Positions 54,827 through 64,000 of a stretch of 64,000 nucleotides of DNA are shown in pieces. Source of the DNA: Sclerotinia nivalis (taxonomy: Eukaryota > Ascomycota > Leotiomycetes > Helotiales > Sclerotiniaceae); NCBI GenBank assembly GCA_029531795.1, contig JAPEIS010000008.1, positions 2,294,001 to 2,358,000 on the forward strand, given 5' to 3'. The translations under genes and the position numbers were made by a program. The first letter of the stretch is position 1. Every line of letters begins with the position of its first letter. Under the pieces are notes generated by a model. That model was not told the origin of the DNA. It saw only the letters and a list, made by a program, of their open reading frames with translations, and made no database searches.

Positions 54827-56020
54827 ATGGATCGACAGGCTTTCTCATTAGGCTGTAATGCTGAAGTCTTCGATACCAAAGCAACTGTAGCTTTGAAAAA
54901 TGCTCAAGCAGCAATACAGTTATCCTCAACTAGGTTCGCTACAGACCTCTAGATTTTCTTGGATAACCTAAAGGTTGCTATACGATTAGACTTTTATTCC
55001 ACTAGATCCTCTCAATCTGTATTTGAAGAATTCTGCGAACTAGCTATAGCTTGGCCTTTCAGGCCCCGCTTGCCACATACCCGCCCTAATTCAATTCGAA
55101 TCCGATGAATTCCTAGGCATCTAAATATCCCCAGAAATGAAACAGCGGACAAAACAGCTAAAAAGGGAACAACACTCTCATCCCCACCTGATCCTATTTA
55201 CACTCTTGCCTTTTTGAAAAGGATCGCTAAATCGAATACTAAATTAGCAAGATCAAAGTTATAAACAATCACAGCACCATTAAACTATAATAATCTTTTT
55301 ATAATTTACAATAACAAATCGATTATACTTTCTTTTGATCGAACGATACTAGGATATATCCTAATAATTAAATCTTAATACAGCGATTTCGTAATATATT
55401 ACAATCGCTTTAATTACGAAGATACTTATATATTATACTCATATAAAAAAAGAAAATCTTTTTTTTATTTTTACTTTTGTAAAATTGGAAATACTCAAAA
55501 AACCCTTTCAAAGTTATTATCATCTGAAACCATCCTTTATCTTTTGGGAAGTATAAAAGAAGCAACGAAATTAACAATTTGATTCAAATCTACAAGATTC
55601 TATCAGGATATATATCCTCGATTCCCTATACAATTTATTGATTGAAAGATTGCTTTGATTTTTATTTTTATTTTTATTTTATATTATTTTTGGATTTTCT
55701 TTGTATAAAGCATTAAGTTTTGATTCGGAAAGATTGAATTTGTATAAACTTTAAAAAAAAAAAAAAATCTTTATATTAACAAAATCATATTAAAAAGTTC
55801 GATTGCAATAACGAAAGAGAGGAGATTAGGAATCGAGGGATCTAATTGTATTGTAAAGGATAGTTAAAATATCTACCCAAAGAATTAATTCAATATACAA
55901 CGGTAATCATATAAACCCTGTTAAAGCATTTAGCATATATAATACTAGTAAATTTAGATTAACTAATTAGAAACCCAGGGGCCTTCCTCCCCTGGCATCC
56001 TTTATCCCAATTGGCACACA
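54827..56020 (+). mobile_element. LINE-B 3' fragment joined to X copy 2
   Basis: Starts in the RNase H region (matching 46190 on the intact copy, residues around QVDRQAFSLGCNAEVFD). It runs through the end of ORF2, the A-tract (55753-55766) and hairpin 2. After CCCAATTGG about 45 bp, including hairpin 1, are missing and only a short CACACACA tail remains. It is heavily changed by transitions and has no open frame. Confidence 0.85.
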
Positions 56021-56026
56021 CAACAA

Positions 56027-56054
56027 ATTTCGAAGAACAAAATTTCTTCGAAAT
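56027..56054 (+). other. Perfect 11-bp hairpin at the LINE-A 5' end
   Basis: ATTTCGAAGAA pairs exactly with TTCTTCGAAAT across a 6-nt loop (CAAAAT). It lies at the start of the presumed 5' UTR. The role is unknown; a 5' RNA structure in the element is possible. Confidence 0.5.
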
Positions 56055-56269
56055 ACAACCAGTTCTTCCCTTTATTTAATAAAGAAATACTCTCAAAATT
56101 CATTTCAATTATTCCCAAGTGAATCGGCTCAATAGTTGTTGTGATATTGTCGTCGTCGCTCAAAACACGAAACTTACACGAAAATTCGCGTAAAAACTTT
56201 TTCCAACTTCTTTCAACTTTTCTTCTTATTTGAATATATAAAACTCTGATAGGTTTATCAAATCCAATA

Positions 56270-57751
56270 ATGGATTCTCCAATGGAAGGATCTCTTAGAT
56301 CATCTCCTGAATCTACTCCCCTACAAGTAATAATGATACTAGGCTTTCCAATATCCAACCCCTTCACCATTGATCCAATCCCCTCATCCAGAAACCCCTT
56401 CACAATACAAAGATCACCCAATCTTTTGAGTCCTACCCCAACTCAATCTTTCAATTCGCAAAACCAATTGAATATTCTCAGCTCAGATGATTCATTCCGA
56501 TCCCTTGATAAATCAATTCCTTTTAAAATCAATAACAAACGTCGTCGACAATCAATCAATTCCAGAATCAGGCAATTTAATTAATCAGGATCTAATTTCA
56601 CAAAATCAAAAGAAGCTATCCAAAAAGCTAAAGATCTTTTTATTCTAATTGCCTTTTTGGAAAAGGAAACCGAAGAACAATCGAAGATCCTAGATCTAAT
56701 CGAAATATTCTGTGAATACCTCGAAAAAAGAAAATTGATAAGAGCTTCGAATATTATCATATCACAAATCTCCCATTTCGAAAAGGCTATCAAAAGGATT
56801 GAAAATCAAGCTAATCATCTTTCCAATCTTTTTAATCAATCAATTACTTCTTCAACAAACGCTTCATCAATTAACAAAGCAAATTATACTATTGTTATTA
56901 AATCAGTAGGGGAATGGAAAGTAGTTTCCAAAGGGAACTTTACAAAACAAAAGCCTATAGAGCAAAAGAATGAAGTTCTTAGCAAACGATTAATCCTTAT
57001 CAATTCATTTCTTCATCAACTCAATTTCTTTATATTATTATATACAAGAAACAAGATCAATGAAGTTTTCAAAAAGGCTGGTATCAACGGATCAGTTATC
57101 TCGGTCATTATTACAATCAGAAATAACAATATCATTCTAATCATTAATAACCCTTTCAATGTATAATTCTTTATAGAAAAAAAAGAAATCTGGAATTGTA
57201 TCCTCGAATTAGAAAGATTTCAAATCGACAAACTATAGCACAAAGTGATTATATATAAGATCCCAATCAAGGAATTCTCTGGTCCAAAAGGAATGAATTT
57301 GATTAAAGACGAAATTAAAACCTTCAATTCAGGGCTTATTATAATGGGTATCCCTTATTGGTTTATTAATGCTTCTAAAAGAGCTATTCAACAAGAAGGA
57401 ACAATTGTGATTGTATTTGTTACACAAAAGGAAGTAGAATTAGCTATTCGAAAAAGATTATATATCGTTAGTATTAATATTAGAATTGAAAAATTCTATT
57501 CTTCTATCTCTTTCTCTCAATGCAATAAATGTCAAGGATTCGATTATAACGAATCATATTGCAAAAAACCTTCAGCTTATGGACTTTGTAGTAATAATTA
57601 TGTTATAGCTGATCATTTTTGTTTAATTTGTTAAGCTAAAGGCAAACTTTGTTAGCATTTAATGATCAAATATACTAATTGCAAAAGAAAGCATAAAGCT
57701 AGTTCTAAAGTATGCGAAATATACCAAACAATCGTTCGGAAATCCAATTAA
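56270..57751 (+). pseudogene. LINE-A copy 2 ORF1, broken
   Basis: Starts MDSPMEGSLRSSPES at 56270 with a Ser/Pro-rich N-terminus absent from copy 1. It is followed by a helical region (EKETEEQSKILDLIEIF) and SVGEWKVVSKGNF, shared with copy 1. Stops lie after 56584, 57166 and 57634. The CNKCQGFDYNESYC knuckle has lost its His (H changed to Y). The TAATG overlap with ORF2 is kept at 57749-57753. Confidence 0.8.
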
Positions 57752-60212
57752 TGTTATATAATAATATTCGTATTCTTCAAATCAATCTAAACAAGAACCT
57801 TTAAATTACCGAAAGTGCTTTTCAACTTACCTTAGAATTCGATATCGATCTTATAATCATTCAAGAACCTTGGGTCCTTTCAAACCCTAAAAAAGATTAC
57901 TCTTCAATTAGATCGATTGCTCATTCTAGCTTTTCCCAACTCCTTCCAAATTATCCTTCGAATCTTCATCCCCGTACAATGACTTACATCTCGAAAGAAT
58001 TCAAACCGCTAGTAGCTCTAGCCCCCAACTCTCCCAAAAATACAGATATTCAAATTATCGATATCACTCAAAGAAATCACACAATTCAATTATTCAATAT
58101 ATACAATAAAGCTAATCAAGCTAAAAAGAAAGAGTATACCATTGAAAGATATCTTTTCAATACTCCTCTCTCTCATCATACTATTCTTACAGAAGACTTC
58201 AACTCTCACCATCCTTGATAAAACCCTTTTTCAAACAAAAACTCGAATGCTGATCAATTAGCTAAATAATTCGAAGACCAAAACCTTACTCTTCTCAATG
58301 AACCAGGGACTAATACTTTCTATCGAACTAATATAACAAATCCAAATGTTTTAGATCTTACATTAGCTACTGAAACAATATCCTCCAATATTATTGATTA
58401 GCAAGTTCTTCCTGATCTTGATTCAAATCATTTAGGGATCCTATTTGAAATGAAAAGTATTTTATCTCATACTACGAATATTACTCCATTAACAAAATTC
58501 AATACAAAACTAACGGATTGAAACAAATTTGTATTAACCCTCGAAATTGAGATAACTACATCAACAATCCTCAACTCGAATGAATATCTCAATCTCCTTA
58601 CTCTAGAATCCGATTCTCTCGATTCTCTTCTTAACAAAAACCTGCATATACAAATACTAGATAAAGCCGCAATAGAATTCACTCGAATTATCATCAATTC
58701 AGCAAACGCTAATATACCTAGATCCAAATCGACCAAAAAAGCAAAGCCTTAATAATCTCCAGAATTGAAAGCCCTTCGTAAACAACTCTCATCAGTATAT
58801 AAGAATACTAAACGATACTCTGAAAACGATATATTCAAGAAAATCTACCAATCAGCAAGGAATCATTATTTTCAAACTATTAAAACAACAAAAAAGAATC
58901 ACTAGAACGAATTCCTTGAAAAAGAGGATATTCAAACGATCTTCAAAACAATATCATATACAAAAGATCTTCGAATCGAAAGGATCCCGAATATTCAATC
59001 TAGCCCCTTTTAACTTGAAAGCTTATTCGAAGGAAAATATTCGGTTTTCAGATCTACCCTTTTCCCTCCTCCTCCATATACAACTATATCTGAATGGGAA
59101 GGGTATAAACAATCAAAAAAATAGAAATAGCCTGATCTCACTGAAAATGAACTTCTCAATACCTGTTCGGCTAAAATCAAAGGAAAGACCCCTAACCCAA
59201 ACGGAATTACTCAAAAGATCATTATTCGAGCTTACAAAACGATCCCAAAAGCTTTCTTTACTTTTTTCAACAATTTGATTAATCTTGATTATTATTCTTC
59301 TTGTTAGAAACAAATTATTGGAGCTATATTCAAAAAACCTTCGAAACCAGATTATTCTATTCCAAAAATATATAGAGTTATTGCTCTTTTGAATTGTTTA
59401 GATAAGATAAATGAAAGGATACTAGCTCAAAGGCTTAACTATCTTGCTGAAACAATAAAACTACTTTATCATTCCCAAATGAATAAAAGACAAAAGAAAT
59501 CAACCATCGATATAGCAATTCTGCTTACCATCGAAATCGAAAGGAATTCAAGAAACAAAAAGAAAACCTTAGCTCTTTTTCTAAATGTCAAAGGGGCCTT
59601 TGATTATATATCTAAGAATCGATTCTTAGATATCTACAAGAATCTCAATCTTCCAATTAATCTTATTACATAGATCTCATCATTTTTGAAAGAAAGATTA
59701 CTCAAACTTTCGTTCGATGGTCAGACCGAAGCTTTTAAACCAATCAACACCGGAATCCCTCAAGGAAGTCCAATTTCATCAATCCTTTTCCTAATCTATA
59801 TTCGAGATCTCTTTCAATCGAATTCAATTGAATATCTTTCGTATATTGATGATATAGTTATGATCATTCATTTTTCAAGCTGGAAAAAGAATATCCTTTC
59901 CTTCGAAAAAGCAGCCAAACAAATTTATGCTTTTGATGAGAAAAACGCTATCCAATTCGATTTAGCAAAGACGGAATTAATACATTTCTCTATATCCAAA
60001 TATGCTAAAGATGCTTCAATCAAGCTCCCAAATTCTGAGATTGTACAACCTTCATTATTGGTCAGATGGTTAGGAATATAATTCGATCCCGGTCTCAACT
60101 TCAAACAGCATATTGCTATTCGAGCAACTCAAGCTAAGGTTTCATTCTATCGAATAACCAGGTTAACTAATACTGAGAAAGAACTAAGCCCTAAAGCACT
60201 AAAACAGCTCTA

Positions 60213-61592
60213 CAGTACTAGACCACATCTATTTGCTGGCCCGGATTTCACCCGGATTTCATTATCAATATCATTCTATTCAAAATAAATTATTAAATCA
60301 ATCATTTATTATTTTAAAGTAAAATTTTAATATATTTGAGATCTTGATTTATATTTTAATAAAATAAAAAATTTATTTATATACTCCACTTTAAATCTTC
60401 AATATTTAGTATGCCAGCCTTCAGCCGTGATACAGGCCTCTATCCTCCTCGACATACTAGCTCCCAATTTTATAAATAACTCGTCATCTAATGTATCCCA
60501 TGCTGCTTGCAAACAACTTTCTAGCCTTTGTCTAGCGTATTCCGTATTGCTTCGATCATTAGCAACATCAGGAAACATCTCAAAAACACATATTTTTAGA
60601 TGCCACCATATATGCTCTATAGGATTGAGATCGGGAGAGTAAGGGGGCCATTTTTCAACCAATTGAATGCCTCGATTGCGAAGCCACTCTTGTACTTTGG
60701 TAGCACGATGAATAGGAGCATTATCCTGCATAAATAAGTATCCTGAATCCAATCCTTCGAATATAGGGGCAACCTCTCCTTCAAGAACCTCAAGATAAGA
60801 ATTAGCACTATACCCATGTTTTGCACTCTCAAAATCTCTATCCATAATATAGAGTTTACTCCTTCCGGTATCACAAAAGCCCCCCCCAAACCATAACCTT
60901 CATATTCTTATTCGTAATATAAGTTTGAACCATATTTCGATCCCATTTTTGAGGAGGAGTACGAAAGACCCATTCATTCTTTTTCCCCCGGCCCCGCTCT
61001 ACAGAGCATTCGTCGGACCAGAATATTAAGCCCCATTCCTCTACTGTGAGGCCCCTCATAGTAAGGCACCATGCAAGCCGTTTAAGTGCATGTTCCTGAG
61101 TAAGGAATGGCCTCCTTTTAGCTCTCCAATTGAGGATTCTATGATTCTTGAGGATCCTTTTAATGGTAGTGATACTACAATCCAATCCACATACTTTTTT
61201 GACCTCCTTATATATAGCTTTTGGATATAATCGTATATAGCGTATCAGAATTCGTTCGTCTCGTTCGGTATATGATTTCTTTCGAGTTTTCTTAGGTAGA
61301 GAGGCTCCTTCGTTGCGCAATGAGTCTTGCTTTATAGTGTAGGATATCGTTGATTGGGGGATTCCAAGCTCCCTTCCAATTTTTGTGGGTCTAGCACCTT
61401 CCTCTGCCTTCCCTATGATTTTCCCACGCATATATAGGGTGAGATGCTTAAAAGCTACCTCATTTATATTAATTGACCCTAAAGGAATACGTGGTGTTGA
61501 CATATTCAATAAATAATTCATATAGTTGAAGAACGCGTTCGAGGAAAACGCGTTTTATTCGTGTTTCGCCTAATATAAGTGGAGAGGTGCTG
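60213..61592 (-). mobile_element. Tc1/mariner-type DNA transposon, 1380 bp
   Basis: Flanked by TA dinucleotides (60211-60212 and 61593-61594), the usual target duplication. The ends are imperfect inverted repeats: CAGTACTAGACCACATCTAT at the left against CAGCACCTCTCCACTTATAT read from the right. Joining the flanks restores LINE-A sequence as seen in copy 3 (CTCTACATAGCATATATCAC), apart from C-to-T changes. One transposase gene fills it on the minus strand. The element itself shows little transition damage. Confidence 0.9.
60399..61521 (-). CDS. Tc1/mariner transposase, one frameshift in a G run
   Basis: Cuts and pastes the element. The first open piece (61521-60871) begins MNYLLN or, more likely, MSTPRIPLG at 61503. 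It has a helix-turn-helix region (ARPTKIGRELGIPQSTISY) and a second DNA-binding half (TIKRILKNH), then the first catalytic Asp in FWSDEC. The second piece (60845-60399) has FMQDNAPIH (second Asp) and YSPDLNPIEHIWW (final Glu); 35 residues separate the second Asp from the Glu. The pieces are one frame apart at eight G residues (minus strand; C-run 60880-60887). Seven G would read VWGGFCDTGRSKLYIMDRDF straight through. All catalytic residues are present. It may be an inactive copy, or the G count may be wrong. Confidence 0.88.
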
Positions 61593-62129
61593 TATATAGT
61601 ATATATCACTAGCATAGCTGATTACGGATCAATCATCTGATGGAAAGATCAAGCCTCGTTCAAAAAGACTCTTCAATTACTCCAGAATCTTGCTCTACGT
61701 AAGATTCTAAAAGTCTTCAAAACCTCACCAATAAAGCCAATGGAAGTGGAAACCGCTTTATGCCCTCCGGAGATCAGATTAAACACTGAAATCAGACAAT
61801 ATGCTTTCAGATTGTTGAAAATCTCGTCTTCCCATCCCGTCAATACAATTATGGATAAGCTAACTACCGAAAAGGAAGCTCTAAATACAATAGCAACCCC
61901 TCAAAGGAAACTATCGAAACTTACTCAACTTGAAAAGATCATGAATTCAATCGAAGAAGATTTCGATCCTTTAACCCTAGAAAAGATCGATCACTTTCAT
62001 TTCCCTCCTTGGAAAAGGAATACTCCATACAAAGTCAATATCAACAAGCTAGCAAAAGAGGATACCGCAATTGTCCATAACCTTGCATTCAAATACAAAT
62101 GCAAAAACACTATTACAATATATACTGAT

Positions 62130-64000
62130 TGATTGATTGATTGATTAAATTAACGTCTACACTGAGTCTAAGACTATCTAAGACGGCTAGGAGCTTTATA
62201 GGCTTCTAACAAGTAACAAATGGAGAATTGCTGGCCATATTCGGCTGTAGCTAATACAATTTGGGAAGATTGAAGTGGCCTCAATCTACTAATTTTTGAA
62301 TGAGGGAAGTGAAAACTAATCTTGGGGAACAAAGCCCATCTTACAAATACTTTTGTATATAATAAGGAAAATAACAAATGAAATATGATATAATTCGAAA
62401 TTGGAATGATTTACTCTACATAAAGGGGTAAATTGATCAAATTGACCCAATTAACTATTTTCTCTCAGTTCACTTTTTTCATCTTTGTCTTTTTGTTCTA
62501 TATTCTTTTGCATCCTAGTTAGATGCTATGATCTGGTGGCTATTTTTGTTTCCTTGATAAATTCAAGGGTTTTAATGATTCCTGTTTTGGTGTGAAGTAG
62601 GTATTTCATAGTAAGTCGGGAGGTAGGGTTATTTTTCTTGAATATTTTTTTTGTTGATTTGTATAATGGGTAATTGAGTAGGAGATGATTAGGAGATTCT
62701 TTCTTTCTATATCTACAATTATCATTTGTTGAGATTCCGAATTGTTGTAGGTAAGATTTGAAATATCTATGATCGATTTTAAGTTGAAATAAAGCACTAA
62801 TAGAGCTTCTCTTGGTATTTTCTGGAATTTTGATTTTTGAGTTAATCTTTCAGGGGTATATTTTCGAATAGGCTGAATTAGATGAATAGAGAAGAGTATT
62901 CCATTTTTCGGATTTCGTTCTTTTGATATCCATTCCTAAGGAGGCAAAGTTGGTTTCGTTTGATGATGATTTTTGTTTTGTAGTTTTTTTTGCCAAAGCA
63001 TCGGTCAATTCGTTTCCTTCAACGGAGGTATGCTCTGGAATCCAATTAAGGGAGATTTCAGTTTCTTTTCTAAGGAGAGTTTCTGTGGCCTTGATTGCTC
63101 TAATTTGGCATATCTGGCCAGGAGTATCAGAGGGTATTTTCAATCGGTATAATCCGGTTTGATTATCTGAGTAGATTTTGAATTTCTTGTTTGGTTGAAC
63201 AATGGAGCTAGTATATTCGATTGCTCTAGTGACTCCAAGAAGTTCATTATTGTAGACAAACTGATTCACTCCAATATTGATGGTTTCCTGGTGTGAAATC
63301 TGATTATTCGATAGAATAACTGCAATCCCGATACCAATTCCGATTCCGTCCAAAGTGGATGAAGCATCAGTATATATTGTAATAGTGTTTTTGTATCTGT
63401 ATTTGAATGCAAGGTTATGGACAATTGCGGCATCCTCTTTTGCTAGCTTGCTGATATTGACTTTGTATGGAGTATTCCTTTTCCAAGGAGGGAAATGAAA
63501 GTGATCGATCTTTTCTAGGGTTAAAGGATCGAAATCTTCTTCGATTAAATTCATGATCTTTTCAAGCTGAATAAGTTTCGATAGTTTCCTTTAAGGGGTT
63601 GCTATTGTATTTAGAGTTTCTCTTTTGGTAGCTAGTTTATCTATAATTGTATTGATGGGATAAAAAGACGAGATTTTCAATAATCTGAAAGTATATTGTT
63701 TGATTCCAGTGTTTAATCTGATCTCCGGAGGGTATAAAGCAGCTTCCACTTTTATTGACTTTATTGGTGAGGTTTTGAAGACTTCTAGAATCTTATGTAG
63801 AGTAAGATTCTGGAGTAATTGAAGAATCTTTTTGAACGAGGCTTGATCTTTCTATTAGATAATTGATCTGTAATCAGCTATGCTAGTGATATATGCTATG
63901 TAGAGCTGTTTTAGTGCTTTAGGGCTTAGCCCTTTCTCAGTATTAGCTAATCTGGCCATTCGATAAAATGAAGCCTTAGTTTGAGTTGCTCGAATAGTAA
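62130..64000 (-). mobile_element. LINE-A copy 3, 3' half, running off the window
   Basis: Read on the minus strand from the window edge: RT C-terminal region, RNase H, C-terminal part, 3' UTR, and a tail of about four AATC units ending at 62130. It sits in opposite direction against the broken RNase H sequence of copy 2, so it probably inserted there. The other target duplication would lie beyond 64000. Confidence 0.85.
62451..64000 (-). pseudogene. LINE-A copy 3 ORF2 C-terminal part, broken
   Basis: Contains the best-preserved LINE-A RNase H domain of the window (62850-63554): TIYTDASST, NNELLGVTRAIEY, KIYSDNQTGLYRL and WIPEHTSVEGNELTDALA, with all acidic residues. Stops occur before it (CAA changed to TAA near 63593) and after it (a TGG changed to TAG near 62535). 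The frame ends at a TAA at 62451-62453, followed by the 3' UTR. Confidence 0.8.

Larger units (their letters stand above)
56021..62129 (+). mobile_element. LINE-A copy 2 (RIP-damaged, interrupted by Tc1)
   Basis: Has a 5' UTR (to 56269), the whole ORF1 and ORF2 up to the RNase H motif, where LINE-A copy 3 replaces it at 62129. A 1380-bp Tc1/mariner element splits ORF2. Many G-to-A and C-to-T changes give stops, for example TGGTGG read as TAATAA near 58750. The exact 5' limit is uncertain because copy 1 is truncated. Confidence 0.85.
57751..62129 (+). pseudogene. LINE-A copy 2 ORF2, broken and split by a Tc1 element
   Basis: Endonuclease segment 57979-58218, RT segments 59389-59673 and 59686-60081 (GIPQGSPISSILF and SYIDDIVM), then the Tc1 insertion at 60213-61592. 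After it the reading resumes to the pre-RNase H region (61740-62129, ending TIYTD). Numerous stops occur. Confidence 0.8.

Noticed and set aside
1..64000. CRISPR arrays, bacterial operons or phage genes
   Set aside because: Spliced genes, RIP and non-LTR elements show fungal nuclear DNA; no spaced direct-repeat array is present.

Overview
The window is nuclear DNA of a filamentous ascomycete. The host genes have short introns (50-60 nt) with GTATGT/GTAAGT donors and CTAAC or TACTAAC branch sites. The products include a two-domain Tps2 protein and a CBM1-tagged chitinase. The repeats show the C-to-T and G-to-A decay expected of repeat-induced point mutation (RIP). A Leotiomycete such as a Sclerotiniaceae species fits, but that placement is an inference from gene flavour.

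Left half (1-33.6 kb), host DNA. A trehalose-6-phosphate phosphatase gene (362-3458, minus) is followed by about 9 kb with no convincing gene. Next come a 589-aa protein of unknown function with a repeated CxCxxH motif at its C-terminus (12.7-14.5 kb), an NAD-dependent epimerase-like reductase (16.6-17.5 kb), a basic-protein ORF broken by one TAG (18.9-19.9 kb), a 215-aa orphan ORF, and a five-exon secreted GH18 chitinase with a CBM1 tail (23.5-24.95 kb). A 547-aa orphan protein follows (26.9-28.6 kb). A small Lys/Glu-rich two-exon gene (30.2-30.8 kb) has a decayed duplicate just upstream. A pseudogene at 31.9-32.7 kb is the paralogue of the intact gene at 51.2-52.7 kb.

Right half (33.7-64 kb), nested retrotransposons. 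Two non-LTR (LINE) families, called A and B here, build the block. LINE-A copy 1 starts at 33677 and ends with an ATCA-repeat tail at 51127; a 13-bp target-site duplication shows that these distant pieces are one insertion. LINE-B sequence sits inside its 3' UTR twice in a row, and a 15-bp target sequence occurs three times around these insertions. The older LINE-B copy is RIP-damaged and carries a 1.2-kb foreign 5' module, X. The younger copy (44928-50786) is nearly intact, with one stop in ORF1 and an open 1261-codon ORF2. A second X plus LINE-B chimera (53.6-56.0 kb), joined at a different LINE-B position, lies before LINE-A copy 2. Copy 2 is interrupted by a 1380-bp Tc1/mariner element and cut short by LINE-A copy 3 in the opposite direction.

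Before the LINE-A insertion the pseudogene (31.9-32.7 kb) and its intact paralogue (51.2-52.7 kb) would have been tandem neighbours about 1 kb apart. The most unusual structure is the X module fused to LINE-B 3' ends of different length, which recalls the composite MINE elements (WEIRD plus MGL) of Magnaporthe.
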